Of a DNA stretch of 52,857 nt, positions 29,276-39,100 are shown piece by piece. The stretch comes from Nitrospirae bacterium JdFR-85 (GTDB taxonomy: Bacteria > Nitrospirota > Thermodesulfovibrionia > Thermodesulfovibrionales > JdFR-85), in NCBI GenBank assembly GCA_002011745.1, contig MTOU01000042.1, forward strand, positions 1-52,857, in the 5' to 3' direction. Each line of letters starts with the position of its first letter. The stretch's first letter is position 1. The position numbers and the translations under genes were made by a program. Under the pieces are notes generated by a model. That model did not search any database and was not told the origin of the DNA. It saw nothing but the letters and a program-made list of their open reading frames with translations.

Positions 29276-30421
29276 TTATCCCTCCCCCATTAAGATCTCT
29301 TCTGCTACTGCTACTGCCTTACCCAGTTGCAAAGGATAACCAAGATTCTTCAGGGCCATCTCAACTGCAGTTACAGCCACTATCACATCAAATACATCCG
29401 CATAACCAAGATGTGCTATACGGAATATCTTACCTTTTGCCTTACCCTGTCCACCAGCAGCAGTAACTCCATACTTCTCTCTCAGGGTCTTGTATATCTT
29501 CTGTCCATCAATACCTTCAGGAGCAACAATTGCTGTAACAGAGTTACTCGGAGATTCCTTTGCAAAAAGCTCAAGTCCAATAGCCTTCATCGATTCTCTT
29601 GTGGCATGGGCAAGCTTTTCATGCCTGGCAAAGACATTTTTGAGCCCTTCTTTTTTAAGAAGCTTTATCGCCTCATTCAGACCTATTATAAGAGAGACTG
29701 CAGATGTGAAGTTGGTCTGATTATCCTTCTGTTTCTTTCTCTCTTTCAGGAAATCAAAGTAAAACTTTGGACAATTAGACTTCTCTGCCTTCTTCCATGC
29801 CTTCTCAGAGACACTCACAAAGGCGAGACCTGGAGGAAGCATCACTCCTTTCTGTGAGCCACCCACCATTACATCTATACCCCACTCATCCGTTTTCAGG
29901 TCATGGGCAACCAGTCCACTTATAGCATCCACTATAAACAGGGTGTCCTCATATCTTCCCACTATCTCACCCAGTGTCTTTACATCATGATATACACCTG
30001 TAGAGGTCTCTGAGGCCTGAACAAAGACACCTTTTATATCAGGCTCTTTTTTCAATGCATCTTCTACCTGTTCAGGTTTAACAGCATAGCCCCATTCAAC
30101 CTCTATCTCTCTTACATCAAGTCCGTAGGTTTTGCATATCTCTGTCCATCTCTCACCAAATTTGCCTCCATTCACAGTAAGTACCTTCTCACCCGGTGAG
30201 AAGAAGTTATTAACTGCACCAACCATTCCACCTGTGCCAGTACTGCAGAGGATAAGTACATCATTCTCTGTCTGATAAAGCCATTTCAGCCCCTCACGCA
30301 CCTCTTCAAAGACAGGGATAAAGTCAGGTGCCCTGTGATGGATAATGGGCATCGCCATCTTAAGTAATACTTCTGGTGGTACAGGAGTAGGCCCTGGAGC
30401 AAGAAGATATCTTTTTAACAT
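29276..30421 (-). CDS. Class V aminotransferase, probably phosphoserine or alanine/serine-glyoxylate type
   Basis: 381 aa. It begins LLAPGPTPVPPEVLLKM, typical of the alanine-glyoxylate/serine-pyruvate class V group, with STGTGGMVGAVNNFF (PLP phosphate contacts), FIVDAISGLVAHDL, and the Schiff-base Lys in GGSQKGVMLPPGLAF. It lies 3 bases upstream of serA, so it is likely the aminotransferase that turns phosphohydroxypyruvate into phosphoserine, in place of canonical SerC. This role is inference from context; some thermophiles are known to use such enzymes. AGGAGGT sits 8 bases before the ATG. It is the first gene of a seven-gene string and is divergent from htrA. Confidence 0.88.
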   Translation of the reverse strand: MLKRYLLAPGPTPVPPEVLLKMAMPIIHHRAPDFIPVFEEVREGLKWLYQTENDVLILCSTGTGGMVGAVNNFFSPGEKVLTVNGGKFGERWTEICKTYGLDVREIEVEWGYAVKPEQVEDALKKEPDIKGVFVQASETSTGVYHDVKTLGEIVGRYEDTLFIVDAISGLVAHDLKTDEWGIDVMVGGSQKGVMLPPGLAFVSVSEKAWKKAEKSNCPKFYFDFLKERKKQKDNQTNFTSAVSLIIGLNEAIKLLKKEGLKNVFARHEKLAHATRESMKAIGLELFAKESPSNSVTAIVAPEGIDGQKIYKTLREKYGVTAAGGQGKAKGKIFRIAHLGYADVFDVIVAVTAVEMALKNLGYPLQLGKAVAVAEEILMGEG

Positions 30422-30438
30422 TTACCGTTACCTCCTCT

Positions 30439-30468
30439 TTGCATTTATCTAAATCTCACTATTATAAT
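30439..30468 (+). promoter_or_regulatory. htrA promoter, leaderless type
   Basis: TTGCAT (30439-30444), 18-base spacer, perfect TATAAT (30463-30468), ending 7 bases before ATG 30476. No ribosome site (AAAAATA precedes the ATG). Confidence 0.6.
30461..30466 (-). promoter_or_regulatory. -10 element of aminotransferase-serA operon
   Basis: TATAAT on the minus strand, overlapping the htrA -10 within the palindrome ATTATAAT (30461-30468). It would give a leader of about 33 bases containing AGGAGGT at 30430-30436. Confidence 0.45.
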
Positions 30469-30475
30469 AAAAATA

Positions 30476-31933
30476 ATGAAAAAGAATATACTCCTTTCAC
30501 TATTAATTTTATTTATAGGTTTCCTACTTGGTAGTATTACCTATTATACACTATCAGGTAATTCCCACAGGATAGCGAAATATCAACAGCGTCCACCCCA
30601 GATATCCAAAAAGATAGTGGATACCAGCAAGGCCTTCTCAGATATTGTGGAGATCGTTTCTCCGGCAGTTGTGAATATATCTACCACAAGAAGACTCTCT
30701 CCTGATGAAAGGGCATTATTCTATGAACCCTTTTATAATCTCCTTGATCCTTTCAGAGAGAAACACAGAAGATGGACAGAAAAATCTCTCGGTTCAGGAG
30801 TGATAGTCTCAGATGACGGTTATATAATAACAAATTATCATGTTATTGAGGATTCTGAAGAGATAGTTGTCACCCTCTATGACAGAAGGAGTTTCAAGGC
30901 CAAAATAATTGGAGTAGATCCGAAGACAGACCTGGCCCTTATAAAGATCAGGGCAAAGGGGCTTCCTACTATACCGTGGGGAGACTCTGACAGGCTGAAG
31001 GTGGGAGAGTTTGTCCTTGCCATAGGAAATCCTTTTGGTCTAACCCATACTGTTACAATGGGAATAATCAGTGCCCTCGGCAGGGCCAATGTGGGAGTGG
31101 CAGACTATGAGGACTTTATACAGACTGATGCACCTATAAATCCTGGTAACTCAGGCGGTCCCTTGGTGAATATTCATGGAGAGATCGTGGGTATAAATAC
31201 AGCCATATTCTCTCAGAGTGGAGGTTATCAGGGAATCGGCTTTGCTGTGCCAAGCAACATGGTAAAGAAGGTGATGCAACAGCTAAAAGACAAGGGACGA
31301 GTAATAAGAGGATGGATAGGAGTTACTATTCAAGACCTTACCCCAGAATTGGCAGAAGAATTTGGTCTTAAGGGTGTATATGGTGCACTTGTAAGCGATG
31401 TATTTAAGGGTAGTCCTGCAGACAGAGGAGGCATTCAAAGGGGCGATATTATAGTAGAGATTAATGGAAGAAAAATAAAGAATGTCTCTTCACTCCGAAA
31501 TCTTGTGTCCCAGTCTAAGGTCGGCTCTACTGTGAAAATCAAGATACTCAGAGGAGGAAGCATCCATATTGCAAAGATAAAAATAGCTGAGATGCCAAGT
31601 GAGTTCTCTGAGATACCAGAGCTTCCTGAAGTGCGGGAAGACCTCAATACTCCTCTCAGTGGTATTACTGTAACAGAACTTACACCATCAATTGCAAAAC
31701 AGATCGGGGTACCTATAAATGAGAAAGGAGTTATAGTACTTGATGTGGAAAAAGGCACGCCTGCAGAAGACGCAGGACTTAAAAAAGGAGATATAATTCA
31801 GGAGATTGAAGGGAAAAGGATCATCCGTTATGAAGACTGGAGAGAAGCCTTGGATAGGATTAAGCCGGATGACACTGTGGTGTTATTTATAAATAGGCAG
31901 GGGAAAAAGTTCTTTCTTGCCCTAAAACCATAA
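30476..31933 (+). CDS. htrA: HtrA/Deg-family periplasmic serine protease
   Basis: 485 aa. A single N-terminal hydrophobic anchor or signal (LLSLLILFIGFLLGSITYY) exports it. The trypsin-like domain has all three catalytic residues: His122 in ITNYHVIED, Asp152 in KTDLALIKI, and Ser226 in NPGNSGGPLVN. Two PDZ domains follow (starting near RGWIGVTIQDLTPELAEEFG and near GVIVLDVEKGTPAEDAGLKK). This is the DegP/DegQ 'Do' layout of an envelope quality-control protease and chaperone. It has its own leaderless-type promoter and is followed after 19 bases by the PIN-TRAM gene. Confidence 0.94.
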   Translation: MKKNILLSLLILFIGFLLGSITYYTLSGNSHRIAKYQQRPPQISKKIVDTSKAFSDIVEIVSPAVVNISTTRRLSPDERALFYEPFYNLLDPFREKHRRWTEKSLGSGVIVSDDGYIITNYHVIEDSEEIVVTLYDRRSFKAKIIGVDPKTDLALIKIRAKGLPTIPWGDSDRLKVGEFVLAIGNPFGLTHTVTMGIISALGRANVGVADYEDFIQTDAPINPGNSGGPLVNIHGEIVGINTAIFSQSGGYQGIGFAVPSNMVKKVMQQLKDKGRVIRGWIGVTIQDLTPELAEEFGLKGVYGALVSDVFKGSPADRGGIQRGDIIVEINGRKIKNVSSLRNLVSQSKVGSTVKIKILRGGSIHIAKIKIAEMPSEFSEIPELPEVREDLNTPLSGITVTELTPSIAKQIGVPINEKGVIVLDVEKGTPAEDAGLKKGDIIQEIEGKRIIRYEDWREALDRIKPDDTVVLFINRQGKKFFLALKP

Positions 31934-31952
31934 GGGAAAGGAGGTGAAAAGG

Positions 31953-32957
31953 GTGCTAATGGTATTAAGGCTTACAATGGTTGGTCTGTTTCTGGTAGGT
32001 GGTTATCTTCTTGGTACAAGGTATGGTTCCTCTACTTTAGGTGCATTAACAGGTCTTTTTCTGGGAATTTTGACCCTTTTTGTAGAAAGGTTTCTCCAGA
32101 AGATAGTTCTTGGAAGAATTTTTGGGGCATTTTTAGGTTTAATAATAGGCCTGTTATTTGCCAAGGCAATCCTTGTACCACTGAAGCCACTGCTACCAGA
32201 AAAGCTGACCATTGTATACTTTGCCCTAAGTGCATTCTTAGGCTACAGTGGAATGCTTATTGGAGCCACGAGAGGAAAAAATCTTACCATCTCTGGAATT
32301 GTCCGGATCCTTAGAGGACAGACAATGGAAACAAACCAGAAGATCCTGGACACAAGCGTGATTATCGATGGTAGAATTGCTGACGTCTGTGAAACTGGTT
32401 TTATAGAGGGCACTTTGGTGGTACCACAGTTTATACTGAGAGAACTCCAGCACATAGCAGACTCTGCAGACCATCTAAGAAGGGCAAGAGGTAGAAGAGG
32501 ACTCGATATACTACACAGAATGCAGAAAATGTCCAACATCTCTGTGAAGATTGTGGAAGAAGAACTTCCCCATATTAAAGAGGTGGATTCAAAACTTGTA
32601 GCCCTTGCTAAGATACTGGATGCCAAAATTCTTACTAATGACTTTAATCTGAATAAGGTTGCAGAACTGCAGGGTGTTCCTGTACTAAATATCAATGAAC
32701 TTGCTAATGCTCTGAAGCCGGTGGTTCTGCCAGGGGAGTCTATGAATGTCTTTGTTCTGAAAGAAGGTAAAGAACCAAATCAGGGTGTGGCTTATATGGA
32801 CGATGGAACAATGGTTGTGGTAGAGAATGGAAGGAAATATATTGGACAGAATATCAATGTAACTGTAACAAGTGTTCTACAGACAACTGCAGGGAGGATG
32901 ATCTTCACAAGGGTAAAGGAGGAGCTTGAAAAAGAAGAGGTGAGGACAAGAAGATAA
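31953..32957 (+). CDS. Membrane-anchored PIN-TRAM domain protein (YacL-like)
   Basis: About 334 aa. A GTG at 31944 overlaps the ribosome site AGGAGG, so the in-frame GTG at 31953, 8 bases after it, is preferred. Three or four N-terminal membrane segments (VGLFLVGGYLLG, LGALTGLFLGILTLFVE, IFGAFLGLIIGLLFAK, FALSAFLGYSGMLIG) precede a PIN nuclease domain, with acidic residues in LDTSVIIDGRIADV, LRELQHIAD and LTNDFNLNKVA. A C-terminal TRAM RNA-binding domain begins near GESMNVFVLKEGKE. YacL homologues are often next to ispD, as here. It is probably a membrane-tethered ribonuclease; the target is unknown. Confidence 0.88.
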   Translation: MLMVLRLTMVGLFLVGGYLLGTRYGSSTLGALTGLFLGILTLFVERFLQKIVLGRIFGAFLGLIIGLLFAKAILVPLKPLLPEKLTIVYFALSAFLGYSGMLIGATRGKNLTISGIVRILRGQTMETNQKILDTSVIIDGRIADVCETGFIEGTLVVPQFILRELQHIADSADHLRRARGRRGLDILHRMQKMSNISVKIVEEELPHIKEVDSKLVALAKILDAKILTNDFNLNKVAELQGVPVLNINELANALKPVVLPGESMNVFVLKEGKEPNQGVAYMDDGTMVVVENGRKYIGQNINVTVTSVLQTTAGRMIFTRVKEELEKEEVRTRR

Positions 32958-33655
32958 TGAAACCAGTAGTAGCTGTAGTACCTGCAGCTGGCAAAGGCAA
33001 GAGGTTTGGAAGAGAGAAGACATTTATAAGCCTAAAAGGTGAACCACTACTGTACTGGTCATTGCTGGCACTTCAGAATGTGGATGAGGTGGTAGAGATA
33101 ATTCCCGTAGTTGACGAAGCATGGCTTGAAAAAACGAGAGAGTTGGTCGAAGACAAGGGATTCACCAAAGTAAAAAAGATCGCACCAGGTGGAGCAGAAA
33201 GACAAGAGTCGGTTTATAATGGACTAAAACTGATAGAAAAACAGGACTGTCTTGTATTAATACACGATGGAGCAAGACCCCTCGTCTCTGTGGAGCTTAT
33301 AAAAAGGGTTATATATGCTCTTGATAGAGAAGTTGATGGAGTTGTACCAGCAGTAGCAGTGAAAGATACGATAAAGGAAGTGAAAGACAGAATAGTACTG
33401 AGAACACTCAGAAGAGAGGATCTAAGAAGTATACAAACTCCTCAGGTCTTTTTTTATAATACTCTAATTAATGCCTATGGCAAATACTCTGAAGAGTTCT
33501 TTACTGACGATGCTACAGTTGTTGAAAAAAACGGTGGTAGAATCAAGACAGTTCCAGGGGACTACAGGAATATAAAGATCACCACTGCAGAAGACCTTAT
33601 TATTGCAGAAGCGCTACTTAATATGGTAATCATGAATAAGGGCGATGAAATTTAG
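32957..33655 (+). CDS. ispD: 2-C-methyl-D-erythritol 4-phosphate cytidylyltransferase
   Basis: 232 aa. The nucleotidyltransferase signature VPAAGKGKRFGREKTFISLK includes the CTP-binding Arg and Lys. Also present are GGAERQESVYNGL, the metal-binding LIHDGARPLVS, and TPQVF near the C-terminal third. The enzyme couples CTP to MEP in the non-mevalonate isoprenoid pathway. The ATG touches the stop of the PIN-TRAM gene. IspF, often fused or adjacent, is not here, so the pathway is completed elsewhere. Confidence 0.95.
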   Translation: MKPVVAVVPAAGKGKRFGREKTFISLKGEPLLYWSLLALQNVDEVVEIIPVVDEAWLEKTRELVEDKGFTKVKKIAPGGAERQESVYNGLKLIEKQDCLVLIHDGARPLVSVELIKRVIYALDREVDGVVPAVAVKDTIKEVKDRIVLRTLRREDLRSIQTPQVFFYNTLINAYGKYSEEFFTDDATVVEKNGGRIKTVPGDYRNIKITTAEDLIIAEALLNMVIMNKGDEI

Positions 33656-33675
33656 TATATTTTGAGGAGGAATCT

Positions 33676-34674
33676 ATGCCAGAGTTGAGAAAAGACCCTA
33701 TAGTAGGCCGATGGGTGATCATCTCTGTTGAGAGAGGAAAGAGACCTTCTGATTTTGCCTCTCCATCTCATAAACGAAAAGTTTCAGGTTTCTGTCCCTT
33801 CTGCCCTGGTAACGAATACACCACACCAGAGGAGATATTTGCAGTGAGGCAGAATGGAACTGAACCTAATTCACCAGGATGGTCACTACGGGTAGTACCC
33901 AATAAGTTTCCAGCCCTCAGGATAGAGGGAGAACTTGAAAAGACTGCTGAGGGCATATTTGATAAAATGTCAGGTATTGGTGCCCATGAAGTGATAATTG
34001 AGACGCCTGATCATCTTGGCTCTCTCTCAAACATACCAAGAAGAGATGTGGAAAATGTTCTATGGGCATACTATTATAGAATAAATGACCTCAAGAGAGA
34101 CCCAAGACTGAAATATGTTCTTGTATTTAAAAATGAGGGTGAGGCAGCAGGAGCCTCCTTAGAACACACCCATAGTCAGTTAATTGCTCTTCCCATAGTG
34201 CCAAAACTCGTAAGGGAAGAAATCAACTCTTCAAGGAAATACTATGATATGAAAGAGAGATGTATATTTTGTGATTTAATCGCTCAAGAACGAGAAGATG
34301 CAAGAAGGGTGGTATGCGAGAATGAAAATTATATCGCTATTGCACCATTTGCTCCAAGGGCCCCTTTTGAGACATGGATTCTTCCTAAAAAACATCAGTC
34401 AAGCTTCAAACCACCTGATGGGAGTTTCTCTTTGCTCGCAGAAGTTCTACAGAGGGTCCTCAAGCAGCTTGATAAATTACTTGACATACCACCATACAAC
34501 TATATACTCCATACTTCCCCTTTTACAGATGAAGAAAATGAATACTATCACTGGCATATTGAGATAATGCCAAAGCTGACCAAAATAGCAGGATTTGAGT
34601 GGGGAACAGGATTCTATATAAATCCAACTCCACCAGAGGTAGCAGCAAAGTATATGAGAGAAGTAGAAATATAA
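33676..34674 (+). CDS. galT: Galactose-1-phosphate uridylyltransferase
   Basis: 332 aa. It begins with PELRKDPIVGRWVIIS and a zinc-type Cys pair (FCPFCPG), then carries the active-site HIT-like motif EHTHSQLIALP with the nucleophilic His. A second Cys pair, CIFCDLI, and the C-terminal YYHWHIEIMPKLT complete the family pattern. It exchanges UMP between UDP-glucose and galactose-1-phosphate. In this organism's class galT often sits beside glgA, and here glgA follows after 4 bases; alternative uridylyl- or adenylyltransferase activity feeding glycogen is conceivable. GAGGAGG is a good ribosome site. Confidence 0.9.
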   Translation: MPELRKDPIVGRWVIISVERGKRPSDFASPSHKRKVSGFCPFCPGNEYTTPEEIFAVRQNGTEPNSPGWSLRVVPNKFPALRIEGELEKTAEGIFDKMSGIGAHEVIIETPDHLGSLSNIPRRDVENVLWAYYYRINDLKRDPRLKYVLVFKNEGEAAGASLEHTHSQLIALPIVPKLVREEINSSRKYYDMKERCIFCDLIAQEREDARRVVCENENYIAIAPFAPRAPFETWILPKKHQSSFKPPDGSFSLLAEVLQRVLKQLDKLLDIPPYNYILHTSPFTDEENEYYHWHIEIMPKLTKIAGFEWGTGFYINPTPPEVAAKYMREVEI

Positions 34675-34678
34675 TTTA

Positions 34679-36127
34679 ATGAAAATAGTTCTCGTTTCAG
34701 TAGAGGCTGTACCCTATTGTAAGGTCGGCGGACTGGCCGATGTGGTGGGAGCCCTTTTTGAAGAACTCTCCTTAAGAAAAACAGAGGTAATCCTTACCCT
34801 ACCCTATTATAGAAAAATCATAAAACCCGAAGGCATTTATGATACAGGAATCAGATTTAACCTCCGTATGGGAAATGTATCTTATGATTTTAGTGTATTT
34901 AAAAAGGAGAATGTATACTTCTTTGCATCTGAGAAACTCTTTGACAGAGAAGGAATATATGGAGACAGAGAAGGCTATTATGAGGACAATGCCCTGAGGT
35001 TTGCATTCTTCTCAAGGGCAGTACTTGAATATTTCAACAAAACAGGTTACCAGCCTGATGTCTTTCATCTACACGATTGGCAGACTTCGTTAATTCCACT
35101 GTATATTGAGATTTATTATAAGGACAGCCCTTCATATAAAAAGACCGTAACTGTACTTACTATACATAATGCAGGCTATCAAGGAATTTTCCCATCCTAT
35201 CTATTAAAAGATCTTGGTATTCCAGAAGGTCTTTTCACACCAGAAGGGATAGAATTCTATGGCAATATAAACTTTCTTAAAGCTGGAATCCTGTACAGTG
35301 ATATAATAACCACAGTAAGCAGGAGATATGCAGAAGAGATAACAACCCCTGAGTATGGTGGAGGATTAGAAGGTGTATTAAAAAGAAGAACCAATGATTT
35401 GTACGGTATCCTTAATGGAATAGACTACAGTAAATGGTCACCTGAAAATGACCCATTAATCTATTCAAAATACAGTTATGATAATCTCAGAGGAAAGGCA
35501 CTGTGTAAGTATCAATTACTGAAAGAATGTTCCTTAGAGTATGAGAAGGGTAAACCTCTTGTTGCCTATATAGGAAGGCTTGATGCACAAAAAGGTATTG
35601 AACTGATTATAGCTGTATTAAAAAAGATTCTTGATTATGGAGTCCCTTTGGTTATCCTTGGAGAAGGGAACCCTTATGATGAGGATTCTCTTATGAAAAT
35701 AAAAAGGTCAAGGGATAAGAGGCTGTTTCTTAATATAGGATTTAATGATACACTTGCTCATAGGATATATGCAGGTGCAGATATCATAATGATGCCATCA
35801 AGATATGAACCTTGTGGGCTTGTACAGATGATTTCTCTCAGATATGGAACTATTCCTGTAGCGAGAAATACAGGAGGACTTTCAGATACAATTCTGGACT
35901 ATAATCCCTTTACAGGCAAAGGCACAGGTTTCTTATTTGAAGAATACACAACCGGTGCATTCCTTGAGTCTCTAAAAAGGGCTTTCACTGTATATATGAA
36001 CAGAGGCAGATGGCGGAAAATCATGAGAGCTGCTATGCAGATGGATTTCTCCTGGTCTTCATCAGTATCAGAGTATATCAGAATTTACAAAAAGGCAAAA
36101 GACAAGAAAAATGAGCATTCGAGTTAA
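34679..36127 (+). CDS. glgA: Glycogen synthase (ADP-glucose)
   Basis: 482 aa, GT5/GT-B. The N-terminal sugar-nucleotide loop is PYCKVGGLADVVGALFEEL; other motifs are HLHDWQTSLIPLY, TIHNAGYQGIF, YSDIITTVSRRYAEEI and the C-terminal GRLDAQKGIELI and PSRYEPCGLVQMISLRYG. It extends alpha-1,4-glucan from ADP-glucose. It is tightly linked to galT (4 bases) and to the 1392-aa kinase, whose ATG lies 17 bases inside its end, so glycogen synthesis and the kinase are co-expressed. Confidence 0.95.
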   Translation: MKIVLVSVEAVPYCKVGGLADVVGALFEELSLRKTEVILTLPYYRKIIKPEGIYDTGIRFNLRMGNVSYDFSVFKKENVYFFASEKLFDREGIYGDREGYYEDNALRFAFFSRAVLEYFNKTGYQPDVFHLHDWQTSLIPLYIEIYYKDSPSYKKTVTVLTIHNAGYQGIFPSYLLKDLGIPEGLFTPEGIEFYGNINFLKAGILYSDIITTVSRRYAEEITTPEYGGGLEGVLKRRTNDLYGILNGIDYSKWSPENDPLIYSKYSYDNLRGKALCKYQLLKECSLEYEKGKPLVAYIGRLDAQKGIELIIAVLKKILDYGVPLVILGEGNPYDEDSLMKIKRSRDKRLFLNIGFNDTLAHRIYAGADIIMMPSRYEPCGLVQMISLRYGTIPVARNTGGLSDTILDYNPFTGKGTGFLFEEYTTGAFLESLKRAFTVYMNRGRWRKIMRAAMQMDFSWSSSVSEYIRIYKKAKDKKNEHSS

Positions 36128-39100
36128 GCTTTTGGTATTTCTCTTCATGTTTTTGAGCATTGTAGGCCTGTTCAGTTTTGGAAGCCTCCATGTCTTCAAC
36201 AGGCTTTCTGAAAGTCTTGATCTCCTAAATTCTGCTTCCAATATACATATGAAAAACGAAGAATTAAAGCAGGCAATACTGAATTATTCTAATCTCATAA
36301 AGGACTGGGCCTTCACAGGTGACAAAAAATATCTCAGCAGATATGAGAGAACCCTTGCAGAGGTCTACAAGAGCTTTGGCTCCTTAGAAGAACTACTCTC
36401 CCATGAGTCTCTCACAAAAGTGGGCAGAGAATTTGAGAAATTAAAAGGCATAGGAGAGAGTATCCTATCCTATGATGAACCAAAGGGGAATCCTGAGGTT
36501 TTTTACCTTCTGAGAGATTTTGACTCTGTAGAGGTCGACCTTCTTGCAGCAATCGAGGAACTGGGCACACAATCTATTAACAACCTCTCAAAAGTAAGCA
36601 AAGATACAGAGAAACTAAAGCTTCATCTTACAAGTTATTTGAGCATACTTCTGGGAATAACCCTATTCTCTACACTCTTTCTTATCCTTCTGATTACACG
36701 TTCTATAAGTCTACCTTTCCGCCAGATCCTTCGCATGACAGACTCTCTAATGTCTGACAAACCTACAGATGCATTTATGGTTATACGAAAGGACGAGTTT
36801 GGAATACTGGCAAACAGGTTCTACAAGGTTTATAACAAGCTGAGAAGTTCCGAGGAAGATCTAAAGAGAAAGTTGGCAGAGATAGAGATGCTCTACGAAA
36901 TCAGTAAAATAGCCAGTACCACCCTTGACCTCCAAGAATCATTACGTTTAATCACCACCACAGTTGCTCAAAAGATGGAAATCGATTACATGGGCATTTA
37001 TCTATTCAATGTGAATAATCAGAAGTTCTACCTGAATGCCTCAAACAAAAGAGATATATTCAAAGAATCATTCAGTATGTCTCAGGGAGATCTCTGTAGC
37101 AGAGTTGTATCCACCCTTAAGATGTGTATAAAAGAGAAACCCTCTGCTGAAGAAATACCCTTTATTAATGAACCAGTCGCCTCTGTAATGCTTATGCCTA
37201 TTATTAAAGAGGGAACATGTGCTGGAGTGTTGGTCTTTGTCTCAAAAGAATCGGATAGAATAAGTGAATATGAAAGAAATATAGCAAATGTTTTATCTAA
37301 TACTATAACAACTATTCTAACAAATTCAGAACTATACCATTCTACACTTAAACAGCTAAAGAAGATCAGTGTATTATATGAACTTTCAGAGGCGATCACC
37401 ACTGTTGTAGAACTTGATGAACTCCTTTATAAAGTAGCAAAAGAGGTTACTGATCTGTTCAATGCAAAAGGATGCGTTATCAGGTTAAAAGAGGATGGAA
37501 TTCTGAAAGTAAAGGCATCTTTTGGACTACCTGAAGGGTTTGCTGAAAAGATGGAAGTCCGGATTGGGGAAACGATTGCTGGAAAGGTAGCAGAATCAGG
37601 TGCCCCTCTGCTTGTAGAAGATGTATCCCAGATGCCTCCCGAGATGAGAGTACCTCTGCTAAAGGTAAAATCTGTAGTCTGTGTCCCAATCAAGATAGGC
37701 AATGAGATAATCGGCACCATAGGCCTATATGACAAGATGGATGAAAAAGGCAATCTCGTCTCTTTTGATTATGATGATATGACCACTGCTGAAGGGATCG
37801 CCTATATCACATCCTTGGCCATTGAGAAGGCAAGGCTGTTTGAACAACATGTAAAGAAAGAGAAGGAGGCATTAGAGGCGAAAAAGAGACTTGATCTGCT
37901 TTTTGAGACTGTCCAGACAGGTATTGTAAGTCTTGACAGAGAGTATAGAATCCTCTCCTATAACAACTATATCCGTGAATTTTTACATCTTGAGGATGAA
38001 GATATTACAGGCAAAAATGCATTAAATATATTCCATGAAAAAGGAGGAATCTGCCCTCATTGTGTTGCAAAACTTACCTTTGAGACAGGAGATATGAACA
38101 TTATAACACAATCAAAGGGGGCAAACTATGCAGAGCTTAGCTCTTATCCAGTAAGAGACGAAGAGGGAAACGTAATCGAAGCTGTTGTACTAATTCGTGA
38201 TATAACTGATAGAGTCCTGTACCAGGAAGAGATACTCTCTTTATATAAAGAAGTGGCCCAGACCAAAGATTATCTTGAGAGTTTGATTGACAACTCTGCT
38301 GATGCAATAGTCACCACTGATCTGAATGGTATTGTCAAATCCTGGAATAAAGGTGCGGAGAGGATATATGGCTTCACAGAGGATGAGGTAAAGGGGAAGT
38401 TTCTACCCTTTATACCTGACTTTCTCCTTGAAACAGAGATGCAGTACATTGAAAGGATTAAAAAAGGGGAAACCATAAAGGATATAGAAACTCTAAGAAA
38501 ACGCAAGGATGGCACCATAATAGAGGTGAGTCTTACCCTGTCTCCAATAAAGGATGCCTCAGGTGAGGTTATCGGCATAAGCGGTATATCGAGGGATATT
38601 TCTGAGAAGAAGAGAGTGGAGAAAGAGCTTGTAAGAAGAAATCAGGAACTCTCAAGACTATTCTTTATAAGCTCTGCAATGAGAGGAACCCTTGAGCTGG
38701 ATCGCCTTCTCAGAATGGTCCTGACTGCTGTAACCATGAGTGATGGCCTTGGGTTTAACAGGGCTCTGCTGTTTCTTGTAGATGAGGAGAGGAATGTACT
38801 TAAAGGACAGATGGGGGTTGGACCATCATCTGCTGAGGAGGCATGGCAGATATGGCAACAACTTTCTCTGGAGAAGAAGACCCTACCAGAGATTATGAAA
38901 GAGATAGAGGAGAGCCCTCTCAGAAAAGACTCCTTTCTCGACAGGCTCTGTACAGGGATCGAGATTGATCTTACAAATGGAAACAGGGCCATGATAAAGG
39001 CTGTAAAAGAGAAAAAGAGTATTATTGTACATGACGCAAAGAACAATCCTATTGCAGATCCTGAAATAATTCAACAACTGGGTTCAGAGACATATGCTAT

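Noticed and set aside
34670-34675. TATAAT just before glgA
   Set aside because: It ends only 3 bases before the ATG and is formed by the galT stop region; glgA is inside an operon, so this looks accidental.
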